64,000 bases of DNA from Galaxea fascicularis (GCA_948470475.1 OX419345.1:20379359-20443358), one strand, 5' to 3'; shown: positions 1-12,847, counted from the stretch's first letter. A program made the numbers and translations. Notes: generated from the sequence alone by a model not told the origin.

Positions 1-205
1 AACAACATATGAGCGGAGCAACAGTCATCTGATAGAACCTTGTTCAAGAACTTACTTTTAAACCATTTCTGGAATTAAAATGTGTTCGAGAAAAAATGTG
101 TATGATTTTGGCCATTGTCTTGGCACTCGTTAACGATTGCTCTCTGATTCACACAACTCGGCTTACGGCGTTTCTAATCTTGCAGACATTAACCCGTGTA
201 GCCTG
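1..205. other. 5' flank of the cysteine-rich peptide gene
   Basis: No gene is visible here. The stretch just before the signal-peptide ATG could be 5' UTR; no TATA box or upstream coding exon was recognised. Confidence 0.4.
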
Positions 206-3200
206 ATGATGAGGACATTGATTATGCTTGCAATTATTGCAGCTGCAACAGCATCATCGATTCTTTCGGATCAGATGAAAGCAGTTCTAGATGACGACGC
301 AAGAATTGTAAGTATCGAAGCGTCTTCGATTTCATGAGTAAAATATCAGGTCAAAAGCCTGCGATCGAGTCAGAACAAGAGGGGGGTAGAAACAAGTTTC
401 CGTCTTTAGTACTCCGGTATGTTTTTTCCTCTGGTTTTGCAAGCTATTTACTTCTGACTTTTATAAGACTTGCGTGAATTTTTTTTCCTCCTGCAAAATC
501 TCTGTAGGAATTTTTTCTCGTATTTCTCTGACACCCGACGCCTCTCTCCTAAACAATAACAATGTTCACCCCTAAACCAACCCGCTCTTTTGCAGACAGG
601 GGTTACTTGCCCAATATCACAAATAGGTGGTGGTGGGTTGCCGAAAACAGTGACAACTTCTAGTGTTTATCCGGTTATTGGATTTTCAAAGGAAAAAACA
701 TTTGTTAAATGTTTTTTCCTTTTCCTTCCTTTCCTTATTTATATGGGAATCCAGGTTATAGATTCAAGAAAATAAATACTTGCAGAAATTCTCAATAAAA
801 AACGCCTTAACTTATTTATATGGTGTGTTCTTGCTTGCTGTGTGGTTATTTTCCCGATCCGATGCCATTTTAGCGATTTCTTTGTGGGAACTCAGAAATG
901 AAAGAAATCGGGAAAATAACCACACAGCAAGCAAGAACACACCATATAAATAAGTTAAGGCGTTTTTTTATTGAAAATTTCTGCGAGTATTTATTTTCTT
1001 GAATCCATAACCTGGATTATGCCTGCCCATATGTAGCAATATTTAATCCTTGTTGATTTATATTTGATTTAAACTTATTTTCTTTTAAATTTAAACTTCA
1101 TGTCCAAAATGTATTTAAATTTAAAATGAAATTCAATTTAAATTTAAACAAATTCAAATTTAAATTTAAACAATTTTTTTCATTTTATCTTGTTTTTCAT
1201 TTAAGTTTAAACATTTAAAATTATTTTAAACCTTACTGCAATATTTTTTAAAATTGCTTAAGTTTGATTTAATCCTTTTTATTCATTTAAATTTAAACTT
1301 TCCAAATTTTATTTAAACTTACGAATTTGTATTTGATTTAAACTTCGAAATTCTATTTAATCTTCCTGGGACGAGCTCGGCCAGGGTCACGCGTATAGCA
1401 GGGTCACAAGTTCATCATCGGCGGCCATTAGTTTTTCGATGTCTCGTCAGTAAATATAGACGACGAAGGCACCGGTAGAGTGTCCAAATTACTAAGCGAA
1501 GCATCCAGGCTTTTCCCTTCGTCCTACAGCCCTGCTGTGAATGCCAGTCGTTCAGCAGCGACGATCAATGAAACTCTCGGGTTCGCTTAGAGACTGCTTC
1601 GGGAAAGTACATGCACCGGCCTCCGTGGGCGACTGAACTGACAATAACATTTGCGACTGAGAGCGACATGTAAAAAGTGTTAACAGGCCTCCTAAATAGT
1701 ATTGTGCGTGACGCGAAAGAAAACTGCAATAAAAAAAGTTTTCTTTCGCGTCACGCACGTCGGACTATAAAGCGAAGTAGGGACTACTCGTAGTCTACTA
1801 TTTAGGAGCCCCCATTATCTCATATCGCAAGGGAAAATCCCAAAAAGGCATCCTACTTAAAGCGAACCGGTGCATCTGCAAACTGCAGATGTTTTGAGCA
1901 GGCCTGTTAACCCTTTTTACATATCGCTCTCAGTCGCAAATGTTATTGTCAGTTCAGTCGCCCACGGAGGCCGGTGCATGTACTTTCCCGAAGCAGTCTC
2001 TAAGCGAACCCGAGAGTTTCATTGATCGTCGCTGCTGAACGACTGGCATTCACAGCAGGGCTGTAGGACGAAGGGAAAAGCCTGGATGCTTCGCTTAGTA
2101 ATTTGGACACTCTACCGGTGCCTTCGTCGTCTATATTTACTGACGAGACATCGAAAAACTAATGGCCGCCGATGATGAACTTGTGACCCTGCTATACGCG
2201 TGACCCTGGCCGAGCTCGTCCCAGGAAGATTAAATAGAATTTCGAAGTTTAAATCAAATACAAATTCGTAAGTTTAAATAAAATTTGGAAAGTTTAAATT
2301 TAAATGAATAAAAAGGATTAAATCAAACTTAAGCAATTTTAAAAAATATTGCAGTAAGGTTTAAAATAATTTTAAATGTTTAAACTTAAATGAAAAACAA
2401 GATAAAATGAAAAAAATTGTTTAAATTTAAATTTGAATTTGTTTAAATTTAAATTGAATTTCATTTTAAATTTAAATACATTTTGGACATGAAGTTTAAA
2501 TTTAAAAGAAAATAAGTTTAAATCAAATATAAATCAACAAGGATTAAATATTGCTACATATGGGCAGGCATACTGGATTCCCATACAAACCTTTATGTAT
2601 GCAACTCGTAGTGAGCTTGGGCTACCTGTGCTTGAACTACATTTAACCAGCCCGAGTATATATATATATATATGTATCGCAAATCTGTAGTTCACTTTTC
2701 TAAGCTTACGTGTTTTTTTGTTTGTTTTTGTTTTCTGTAGTGCACAATTGGAACGAACTGTAATGAGGACTCCGATTGCCAGTGCGCAAACCCAGACGTA
2801 ATCTGTAATTATAAACAAAAATGCAAAGAAATATCGTTTTGGGATAAAATCGTAAGAAAAAAGCCGGTGAGTAAAATGACAGAATATTTATTACTTGATA
2901 AAGTTCTCAGGCTAAATGTTAGGCTAACGTTAGATTTGTCCTACTTCATTTTGCTACGGTTTATAATTCGCAAATCTATGTAGAGTTGCTCGGTAAAATT
3001 TGCCCGAGTAATTGAAACGTTTGCGATTATCAATGATACTCCTGGGAAAACTAAGAATTAGCACCAAATGCCCAAACAAAATGAACGTTTTGGCACCATA
3101 AACACAAGGGAAAACCTCTTCCGCTGGGTAAAGGGTACATCACTATCGCACAACAGGGTCATGGCATACATGTAGGCCAATTTGCGTGTTCTTATTATTT

Positions 3201-3817
3201 CCGGTCTGTCAAAACAGCAAAAACATATCGAAATGGTTGAACGTTGGATGAGGCTCGAAATAGACTCATAAGTAACTACAGTATTCATCTGTGACAATCT
3301 TAATCGGTTTCCACTTCCCCTCCTCGTATCCAGGGACGTCGTCTCCGTTGAGTTTTCGGAGACGTTAGTGTCTGCTGTCGTGTTTCTCTGAATCCTTGCG
3401 CTGTTTGTCAAGCGTTCCAGTCCTCCAATCCCATACCAAAAAGACCGGTAAGGACTGGACACGGACACCCACTTGTTTTATTTGGGCCAGCGAGAGTCTC
3501 GAGTCTCAGATATTCACCTCAATCAAATCTACGAATATTTTTGGTGAATGACACTCTGAACAAGCACCCTGCAGTATCGTTTCTCAGAGCAAATTCTACC
3601 TGTCTCAACCAGGGATCGTTGGCTACCGGTCGAACAGCTGTTTGTTGACAATGTTTACTTGTATTCCCTTCTTTTATTTTTTGTCTTCCAGTGCTTCCGA
3701 AAATTCAAGTCAAACTGCACAGTAAACTCCGATTGTGAATGCGGCCTTGAGCTCATATGTGAGGACAGGGAATGTGTTGTGAACAGGCAACGAACAATGA
3801 TCGTAAGAAGATATTGA
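206..3817 (+). CDS. Secreted peptide with two six-cysteine domains (3 coding exons)
   Basis: Exons are 206-307, 2741-2866 and 3692-3817, all joined in phase 0, giving 117 residues. The start at 206 (or the adjacent ATG at 209) opens a hydrophobic signal peptide of about 20 residues, followed by a short acidic stretch. Exon 2 carries six cysteines spaced C-x5-C-x5-C-x-C-x6-C-x5-C. Exon 3 carries six spaced C-x7-C-x5-C-x-C-x5-C-x4-C. The domains are thus homologous, one per exon, and the protein ends soon after the last cysteine. Splice sites are good (gtaagt, gtgagt; pyrimidine-rich acceptors). The spacing suggests a compact disulfide-rich (knottin- or EB-like) fold. Such peptides in cnidarians include structural, antimicrobial and venom components; nothing here decides between these, so no function is assigned. 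Intron 1 holds a large foldback element. Confidence 0.72.
742..2585. mobile_element. Nested foldback element in intron 1 of the peptide gene
   Basis: The outer ends are a perfect 13-bp inverted repeat, TATGGGAATCCAG at 742-754 and its complement at 2573-2585. Inside lie two palindromes: a small one at 748-1018 (arms about 110 bp, loop about 50 bp), and a large one at about 1019-2571 with arms of about 670 bp that are nearly identical. The middle of the large one holds a 13-bp inverted repeat (about 1688-1700 and 1798-1810), which in turn encloses a perfect 22-bp hairpin (1704-1725 and 1737-1758). No transposase ORF is present, so it is a non-autonomous DNA element, probably with one hairpin inserted into another. 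Many TTTAAATTTAAA-type tracts fill the arms. Confidence 0.85.
2657..2673. repeat. (TA)n microsatellite
   Basis: A short run of alternating T and A just upstream of exon 2 of the peptide gene. Confidence 0.8.
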
Positions 3818-4380
3818 TGGCCTCCCTGTTTTTAACACGTCACCTCACAGTTTAATCCCTCAACTGAATTCCAAGCAAAACCATCCCAGACCATAAATTT
3901 CATTTTCGTTGCCGGGACAGTGTTGTAACATGGTGTAAATTTCCTGGAAACTTGCAAGGTTTCTTCAATAAAATTAAGTTACACGGTTGTACTGTTTTCA
4001 GTTGATAAAGCGTTGTTTGTAATGTCTGAGCTTGTGTCATTCTCGTCCCCAGAACCAACGATTTTTTGGTCAGCAGATGAATCATCGCGTAGCAGCGTCT
4101 TGTTTTATGTCGTTGTGCTATTTTGATTTAACTTGGCCAATGGAAAAAAAAAACAACAACAAATAATTCTTTGGCTGTTACCAGAGCCCTTCGCCTCAGT
4201 TTAAAAGCTGCGGGGACTCTGGGGACGAAAATGAGCTTGTGCGGTTTGACGTTTAGATCTAGCGCGCATGTCTTAACTCAAAGCAAAACAGCGCGCTGGT
4301 TGGTTACTTTTATACAGAACGAAAGTCTAGATTCGCATTGTTTGTACAGCAGTTGGCGCTGACGGAGTTCAAGACTTAAG
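3818..4380. other. Convergent 3' flanks of the peptide gene and TBCE
   Basis: No gene is supported. It should hold the 3' UTRs of the two convergent genes. On the minus strand around 3985-4090 a short frame stays open and is rich in Ser, Thr, Asp and Asn, but it has no splice signals or family match. Confidence 0.4.
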
Positions 4381-7300
4381 TCACCATCGAAGATAAATGG
4401 AGTCTCCAGTTTGTATAGAATAAAATGTCAGTTGCCTTAGGTCATCATCTAACTCCACTTCACGACCAAGCTGTAAACAAAATAAATTATACAATAAGCA
4501 TCTCTGTTAAATTTGCCTAGGCCATTCCCTACCCGTCACGCGTTACCCATTACAGCCTGTCAAGTAAATTGTTTAGCAACTTGCCTTGCTGTCCACAGAC
4601 GAAAGCTTCTGGTCAGAGCTGTCGACCTTGAAGAGTCGGTAAAGAAGGCCTTTAAGTTTCCCTACTGTCATGGTTCCTACGGAAGACAATTACGTTTGAG
4701 TGTAAAGTATGGTTAAAGGTGGCAACAAATCTGTGGCCAGCTTTCGCAAAACGGAAAACTTTCTTGTGATGTTTTTTTAAAATGTTGTACAAAGCCCTTT
4801 TAACAACTGAGTCACTGAATACAATCCTGGCGTTTTTGGACTTCGTTCACTTTACCTGGTAGTTTTTTTGTCACCGGTTTCTTGTCTGGAGCGTCAGGAC
4901 ATGTGATAGTCACAGCTGAATGCACATTGTGTCAAGATAAACATTACAAAAAAGCGAACGATAAAACACCAGACTTAACAAACCAGCATGCTGACTTCAC
5001 TACAGCAACTCGAGTCCCCGGCTATCTTTTGTATATCCCCAACTACTTCAAAAATCACTGACAGCGCACCTCTTTTGGGAAAGTTTTGGCGGGAAAATCG
5101 TGCGCGGTTCGCCAAGCTCTTGACGTGGCACCGGAAGTCTGGTCAAAACTATTCTGTGCGTGGGTCTCAGGTCACCTCCGCCAACAGTATTTCATTTTCT
5201 CCGAATGATAACCAAAAACCCCAAAAGAACACACCCCTAGGGAGACTTTATAAGTCAAGGATACAAATTAGGGAATCTTTCAAGGTTTTTGATGTGTTCT
5301 CGCTGCATTCGGCTTCAGGAGGAACTCCGTGGACTGAAAAATAAACGTCAAACATTAGCACGGCCACAAGGGAAGTTGGAATCAGTTTACACCCTGATAC
5401 AAAAGAGAAAAGAGATCTAACGAATGAAAACAGTTGGTTGGTTGTATATCTGACATTAAGAAACTGTTCTTAAACGCATAAATTGGCGGAAAATTTGCCA
5501 GAAGTACCCCAGCTTTTACTGTAAAAAGTACAACAGGACATGGCCATAATTTAAGTCACATTTTCAAGCATCATTAAATCAGATAAAGTTTGTTTTGTCA
5601 GGGTTCTGGATTGGGAGAGACGAATTTTCCCGCGCTTACAACGGGCTACCCTAATTTGTTCCGAATTCTGATTGGTTCATTGTCACGTGTTATTACTTGA
5701 GGTGCACCACGACTGTATGGACAGTCAATTGAAAACCTCTCAAAACAACACTACTAAAACCTTTCACAAGTTCCTGGTATCTGGGATGTAACTCCACAAA
5801 TGCGGACTTCAGCGTGCTGCTTTGTCCTTCAGCCGGATTGCCACCGGCATCTACCCATGATCGAACGTACTTCTTGAGATAAGCTCTCTCCGCCGTTTCT
5901 CTCTCTTTTGGGTTAACCTAAAACGCGAGGGACACGAAATCAGAGGATTTTCAATTCCTATGAATTCCAAAGATTATGGAATTTTAGCAAACAACAGAGT
6001 GTTCTGTTGAGTACCTCTTTAGTAAAATCACGAGAAATTTACTGAAACGAAGACAACAGCAGCCGGTAATTCGGTCACATAATTATGCGTTCTAAAATGA
6101 GGTTGAATTTACTTATTAGGTAATGAAGCAGTTTTGTTACAAAGGGATAAGTTAGTGCAGTGAAGGTACATTTTCATCATACCAACGGATCGAAATGAAG
6201 GAAATGAAACGGAAGAAATGACTTCCATAAGAAAAACAGGGACAGATACAGAAAATCCTGAAAGAGGGGGCCGAAAAAACAAACACTAAAATAAAATAAC
6301 ACCGACTAATGCACAATACCATTCGGAAGACGGGTGGTTACAGAAACCTTTTTTTCGAAATACAGGAAAGGCGGGGGGGGACCTCACCCCCCACCCCCTA
6401 AAATCCCTAAAATTCAGGATCACTTTTTATTACAATCCCTCTTGTTTTTAAAAGTAAAACGATATCATGTACATTGTGTGGTTTGACACCTTCGGTCCCG
6501 TTTTCAACAGAAGTACATAAAGGCATTTGCAATTCATTTGACCCAGTGCATTTGAAGGGATAAAGTAAGGTTTCCACTGTAGCATGCTGCAACTCACCAT
6601 GCTGCCATTAAGAGAAGTTAGTGAAGGGAGACGAGCCAACAATTCCTGACGACTGGCAAATGTAGTTTCCTCTGAGAAGACAAAACCAAGGCACTGTAGC
6701 ATCCAAATGACACGAAAACACGCAAAGGGCACTGAAACAATCTTTATTCAGAATCTGTCTTACCTTGGAAAAGAGGATTGCCAATAAACCGCAACTCAGA
6801 CAATGACGGAAGGTGGTTTAACTCATTAATACTTTGAATCTGAAATTATGGGTATTTTACACAAGTAAGTAAGACTTTTATTAGCATGCTCAAGATCTTA
6901 AATAGTCTAACTGTAATTCCACATAATGAACACGTCACGCCCTCTAATATGGTTACATGAAGAAAACATGATTTCACAATGAACACTTTTTCTGCATCAT
7001 TGGACTACCACCACCACCACCACCATCATCATCATCCAGGGGGTTCATTAAGGGCTGGGCACCGGGCGAATTGACCAGCTGTGAACAAGACTTAGCCATC
7101 AATTTGCCCAGCTGTTTTTATCTTCTCTTCTTTCTTTCTTTTATAAGAAAAACTAAAAATGCCCGGTTAAAAAACCTCACTGACCTCCTGCACAAAAAAC
7201 TTAATGAAACCCCTGATCATCATCATATCATCATCATCATCACCCTCGTCATCAGGTCTTTACTACAATCATCATCTTCGTCATCATTATCACATCTTTA

Positions 7301-10300
7301 TTTCCATCTTCATCATCCTCATCTTATCTTCATTACTATCACCACTGTCACTGTCACCATCATTCTCACCTCATTTATTTTGTTTTTGCTGAGGGAGAGA
7401 GACCGTAAAGCTGGGAAGAGTGGCTTGCTACCATATTCATCTGAAAAGAATTTACAAAACAAATATTAAATCCATCTTTGATTTGCTATAGTATGGCAAG
7501 GAGTTTTTTCAACTGAAATCAGAGGTTAAATTGACACCTGCTAATACAAACCTTGGACCTTGCTTCCTAATTCTACTTTAGTTAAACCAATGTCATTTAA
7601 AATGAGTTGGTTAAGTCTGAAAGATAAAAGGAAAATTAGCTAAAATACCGGTAATATTGTTATTAACATAATACCTATTGCACAGCCATAGGTGCATGCA
7701 TGTTTTTCAACTAAAACATTATTTATAGAAACAAGGAAGGCATATGTACTGTGTACAGGAGCAAGTTTGGATGTATCTAGTTTAACCACAGAAACATGGT
7801 CAAGAAGACAACATGCAAATTGCATCTAGCCATTTCACAGTAGTGGAAAGAAAATATACCATTTTTTATCTCAAAAGACCTCTTAAGCTTCTGTATTTTG
7901 TTTTCCCAATGTAGATCATGTGATGTATTCCCTTGCATATGAACACAATAATTTATGAAAAGACAAAAGGCAAATCCCTTTGGGAACACCACATGACCTG
8001 GGAAAACAAAATATACAAGTTAAAGAGGTCTATTTTAAGGACTGTTGATGTAACGGTGTGCTTACTTTGGTAAACGTCCCAACATCAAAACAGTAGTCCA
8101 CTCTGACAACTGGTTTCCTTGCAAATTGAGAAGAGTAATATTTTCAAGGCCTTGCAGTTCACACATTTGACCATCTTTTTGTCTAAAGAAAGAACAATTC
8201 AATATCGACAAGTAAACATTGAAACATAATCCACTGGTAAATCACGGTCACACCAAGCTACATTTGAACCTCTACTTGTGGTAAATGGAAGGTGTTCACT
8301 AAAGGGAAGTGTACACCATACATTGCATTATAAGACAGGTGTCTGGGGTTTTCAAACAGTACTGGCAACCAGCAATATCGCTGAAGCTTTCCTAGTTTCA
8401 CCAGCTACAATCTGCCGGCAAAAAGAGAAAATGTAGGGGGGGGGGAAATGGTGTTGTTACCCCCCCCAGTGCCATCTACTATCCTAAATTCCCCTTCTCC
8501 TTCCATAGTGTGGCAGAAAGTAAGGAGAGTTAATATTGAGATTGTGTGACTGACAGGGTAATATGGGCAATCATTCAGTGCATTTATATTTACCTGAGAT
8601 TTGTTAAGCAGTTTTGACAAACGTGAAGTTCTTTTAGTGCTGGCATCATGCTGACGATAACCTCCACCTGTTTAAAAAGTCAAAATCAGGTTTTCACATT
8701 CATCTCCCAAGCCTCAACCATTTTAGGGATTTTTCAAACTTAATGTCCCACAAAATTAAGATATCTTCACCTCTTCCCAACAAAGCTGCATTTTATTGAG
8801 GAATATGACTGATATTGTGGCAAATGAAGGCAATAAATTCTCTGGCACACTTGGTAATTTGAGCACATTCTCCCTGAAGAGAAAACAAACAATATTTTTT
8901 TTGTTAATGAAATATTAATGCCACCAGTAGTTATTATAGTAATTAAAATTCTCATTGGAGTGACCATGTGGCAGAATTACAATAAACTATCATTGCTATC
9001 ATTGTTGTCGCAGTCATCATCATCACGTCTATTGTATTATCCCAAAACGTCAAGTAACCAGTTGATGATTACGATTACTCATATTTACCAACAATACATT
9101 ACCAGTAAGTCAAAACATAACCCCCCCACCTCTCCTCTTCTAGGGCCTACACCAAAACCTTAAACTAAAAAGATAGTCAGCAGTCCACCAGTATCAAGCA
9201 TAAACCCTGGGAAGTTTCAAGACAAATAAATTTATACTGGATTTGCTAGTCTGCAATAAAATTGTATAAAGTTACTCAATAATAACAAAGTCATGCAATG
9301 TACAAACAATTCATGTACTTACGACAAATTAACTGTCTGCAGGTATTGCAAGTCTTTGGTGATCAATGCGACATCATTCCATGATGACAAGAGAGCTTTA
9401 GAAAGATCAAGCTCTGATATATCTGAAGTTGTGTTAAAAAACATAAATCAGTATAACCTTGCTGCCCACAAGCCATCTGTGAAACCCAGTATGTCCTGTA
9501 ATCCTGAGTTACAGAATCTTAAGTTATTTATTAGAAAGTACACACTAAATACAAATGAAGCACCATTTACTGAAACATTAATTTAAGGATACCTGGTGCA
9601 ACTGTGTTAAAGTTGTGTTCCTTGCCAGGTCCATTCACTGCCATCTCTCTTAAACTAACCTCTTTTAGTTTTTTGTAGTTACTGAGATAAGAAGAAGAGT
9701 TAAATGAGTTAGAGTATAACAATTCATAGAAAGACCAGGAGTCCATAAGAGTTAGAGCAAGGAACTGCAGAGGTTATTAAGTCACATGCTTCACCTGACA
9801 TCATTTCCTGGAACATGCATACTGAGTTTGTATGGACTGAATTAGATTGGTATCATTCAGCGATATTTTAATATCACATTGTTTCATTGTTATTATTGCA
9901 ATTTTACATTATAATCTTACATTATTAAGTGTCCCCAATTAGTAAAGGGGGACTTCCCTTGGCTAGCTAAGACTGACATGTGAATATGATTGATTGATTG
10001 ATTGATTGAAAGATAACTGATTGAATGATTGATTATAATGATTGAAACTATTCTGGTACTAGTAAATAAAAAGTACATAACATCTACTAAGCACCTTTGT
10101 TTTTCTTGAATAGAATCTGCACCAACCATTTCAACAGCCTTTTTTTTGTTTTTACCACTCACAATAAACATGTTCTCTTCATTTATTGCATCACCACCTT
10201 GTCCATATCGCTGCTTGAGAGCTTCAATTATGTCAATTCCAAAGTCCACTTTCTTCGGTCTTACAAAGGAACCACTCTTTGGATGTCTAGAACAATATAA

Positions 10301-11284
10301 GTTTCAGTGTAATTTCAACCAATTATATACCTCTTACTAACCAAGTTTGATGTCCGTACTGTAAGTTACGGACCAAGTTTTTTCCTATTCACTTAAGGCC
10401 CAAGCGTGAAGTGTGTGGGCCATAAATCAATGGGAAAATCGAAGATCTGTAACTGACAGTACGGACCAAGAAAACGAGGTTAGTAAGATATTTATTATAT
10501 CTCTGAGGGCGCACAGGAAAGGAAACTTTCAAATTTAGCCGGCCCTACAGTAGAGTACCGCCTGCAAAATTGACCAATCACAGCGCGCGCACTAACTGAA
10601 AGACATAATAAACTACATTAAGCAGAGAAGTCTGAAAATTATGTACCTGCATTCAAAGTACTTGACTCCTTCATGCGTTCCATTATGTTTTCCTCTGTTG
10701 GGGTCATCCCATTCGATACCATACCACTCACCTAAAAGTACAACAATTGCAGCTGCTTCTTTTATGTATGTGTGCCTGGGGTTGGGAATTTGACTCTGGC
10801 TTCCATTAAAATGTCAAATTCCCCTGGGTCTGCCCCCCCATTTTGGGGCTTAACATTGATGAGGGTCCCCTATACCACTTTGGAAAATGCATTCACGTAA
10901 AAATATTGAGACTGTTCACGCGTCACGGATAATTCTCAAAATTCGTTCACGTTCACGATAAAGCAAATATCGGCAATCACGAATCAGGAATGAACAAATA
11001 AACCTAAATCACGTTTCACGAGAAAAAAATAGTCCCAATCACGTTTCACGAAAAAAGTATAGGGGACCCTCATTGATTGTTGGCCTTGTGTCGACAAACA
11101 CTTAAACCTGAATAAAGAGAAGGGTGAACAAAGGGTAGGGAACGTTCCATGTTGAGAAATCCTTTTAAATAAGTTATTAATATCCAGAGAACTCACCTGA
11201 TGTAGGTGGAACAAGTCCAACATATTTGATTTCTCCACTAAAACCCTCGCAAAGTACTCGTTTTCCGACGATTTCATCCGCCAT
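4381..11284 (-). CDS. TBCE: Tubulin-specific chaperone E (tubulin folding cofactor E)
   Basis: TBCE captures alpha-tubulin and, with cofactors C and D, releases assembly-competent heterodimers. Seventeen coding exons join in phase: 11197-11284, 10647-10731, 10095-10286, 9593-9681, 9323-9422, 8771-8873, 8594-8667, 8066-8182, 7552-7616, 7370-7440, 6764-6839, 6598-6671, 5761-5917, 5265-5333, 4856-4915, 4585-4676 and 4381-4470. They give 533 residues (human 527). Order: N-terminal CAP-Gly domain (residues 1 to about 85, with the GKHNG form of the GKxDG motif), leucine-rich repeats over about 130-395, then a C-terminal ubiquitin-like domain over about 445-533 ending in LRW. The start ATG precedes the CAP-Gly core directly. 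Intron 16 uses a GC donor (AAG|GCAAGT at 4584-4583). Intron 2 carries a MITE, and ATC-rich microsatellite DNA abuts exon 10. The gene shares a compact promoter with SELENOH. Confidence 0.93.
7222..7365. repeat. ATC/ATT-rich simple repeat
   Basis: Imperfect (ATC)n and related trinucleotides fill this part of TBCE intron 10 up to the donor of exon 10. A smaller (CAC)n(CAT)n tract lies at about 7010-7036. Confidence 0.7.
9987..10009. repeat. (GATT)n microsatellite
   Basis: Tandem GATT units in TBCE intron 3, followed by degenerate copies. Confidence 0.8.
10329..10614 (+). mobile_element. MITE family A, copy 1 (TBCE intron 2)
   Basis: Starts CTCTTACTAACC and contains an inner hairpin whose arms carry CCGTACTGTAAGTTACGGA and its complement, ending in GGTTAGTAAG. 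It continues into a shared tail with ACCAATCACAGCGCGCGC. Near-identical layouts occur at 37781-38015 (reversed) and 55634-55921. There is no ORF. Confidence 0.85.
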
Positions 11285-11487
11285 TTTGTAAACTTCGGAT
11301 TTTGAGGTCTGCGGCAGCAGTTGTCAACATTAGAATTTGTGTTCTGATTGGTCAAGACTTATCAAGGAAAAAATAGCCAATGGGAATGATTGTCATATCG
11401 TCCAAATTTCTTGACGGCGGTTTGGCGCCATTTTGAACTGGTAAGCTTTGCAGTGTTTTGAATCGCGGTTTGCAAAATTTACCTAAA
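11285..11487. promoter_or_regulatory. Bidirectional TBCE/SELENOH promoter
   Basis: Only about 200 bp separate the divergent start codons. Two CCAAT boxes in opposite orientation are visible: ATTGG at 11347-11351 and CCAAT at 11377-11381. No TATA box is evident. This is the usual design of a shared housekeeping promoter; that it drives both genes is inference. Confidence 0.65.
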
Positions 11488-12832
11488 ATGCCTCGTGGAA
11501 GAAAGCGAAAGGAGGAAGATAAGTCCGAATCAGGTGCAAACAAGGCAGCAAGTGGCGAGAAAACATTATCCGATGAAAAGAGCCCAGCGAAAAAGAGAAA
11601 AGACCACGACAAAAGCTTGACATTCAAGATTGAACATTGGTAAGGTGATGATCTGTTGTTATAAACGCGTGCTAGAACTTGCGAAAATTTTCAGAATGTT
11701 TGTTTCATGTCTTCTTGGGTGCATGTGAGATACGAGAGGTGCTTAGATGTGTGAGCAGTCGTATCATTCTGGAATTTACTCGAGGAACGTGGTACGAAGG
11801 ACCCCAGGCCAGAGGGCAGGGATGAAGGGTGAGGGGTTGGGTTGAAAGGAGGGGGAGGGGGTGTGGTGGACCATTAGCCTACCATGTCAAGGCAGGGATA
11901 AGACAGGGATGAGACTGAACAGTAAGGTAAGGTATCTAATTTCAAGGCTGCTTTTGGCAAGAATTCCACACAGCCCCATGCATTAATATTTTTGTTACTC
12001 AAACTCTATTCATTACTGTGATAGTGATGCATGTATAATGGGGCTTGGCAAAAATCATTCCCTGCTTTCTTACACTGCTGGGTGGAGAGAATAAAGCCTG
12101 CAAACAAAGTTGATGTTCTGACATGTTTATTGAAAGCTTTGTTTTCATATGCTACCAAAGCAAGGCTGACATGGTCCCCAGAAGTACCTGGGATACTGTT
12201 GACTGGCATATGAGAATGCCAACCCATGGAAACAGAGGGTGTCCCCTATCTTAACTGCCAATGTGCCTGGAAAGCTGGCTAGAGTCAATTTCACAGGGAC
12301 ATTGGCAGTTCCTATGGTATGACAAGGTAAACAGTTCATGGGAATGTAGGCTACCGCATATTGTCAGACTGACCAATAGATGTTACTGGTATCGTAGGCA
12401 CATTAGAACCTGGCGTTATAAAGGGAAGAGTTTTTAGGGCTAGTCAATTTTTGTGCAGGGCTTTATTTCTTTCTTCTTTTAAGGCCTTAAGTGATGTTTC
12501 TGTTTTGTCCTCAGTAAATCCTGACAGGTGTACAAACGGAATGCCAGTCAACTGTCCTCAGATCTGATAGAGGCATTCCCTGATGCTAAAGTTCTTATCA
12601 ATGACACAAAGCCACGGTCCAAGAGTTTTGAATTGACTGTCATCAAGGAGGATGGAAAGGGTTGGTATAATAAATTGTCATTTGTTTGTCTTAATTTACT
12701 TGTTTCCCTTAAACATCTTTTTTGATGTTTTTAGAAACACTGGTCTGGACTGGAATAAGGAAAGGCCCTCCAAGGAAGCTGAAGTTTCCTGTGAACAGTG
12801 ATCTTATTGAAGAAGTGAAAAAAATCCTTTAG
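11488..12832 (+). CDS. SELENOH: Selenoprotein H, with in-frame TGA read as selenocysteine
   Basis: Exons are 11488-11639, 12515-12660 and 12735-12832; they join in phase to 131 residues (human SELENOH is 122). The N-terminus is a basic MPRGRKRK-type nuclear/nucleolar signal followed by a Lys/Glu-rich linker. Exon 2 begins inside a Cys codon and gives a CKSU redox motif, where U is the TGA at 12522-12524; this matches the CxxU site of SELENOH in its thioredoxin-like fold. The remainder keeps the family core, including WTGIRKGPPRKLKFP near the end. The protein is a nuclear oxidoreductase linked to redox control. A candidate SECIS lies at 13073-13160. A conventional gene finder would break the gene at the TGA. 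Confidence 0.93.
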
Positions 12833-12847
12833 TGGCAAAACAAAGAG

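Noticed and set aside
3058..3468. Minus-strand frame of 136 codons in intron 2 of the peptide gene
   Set aside because: No recognised domain, no splice context, and it lies inside an intron of a better-supported gene on the other strand.
4988..5344. Plus-strand frame of 118 codons
   Set aside because: It is antisense to TBCE exon 14 (5265-5333) and has no family features.
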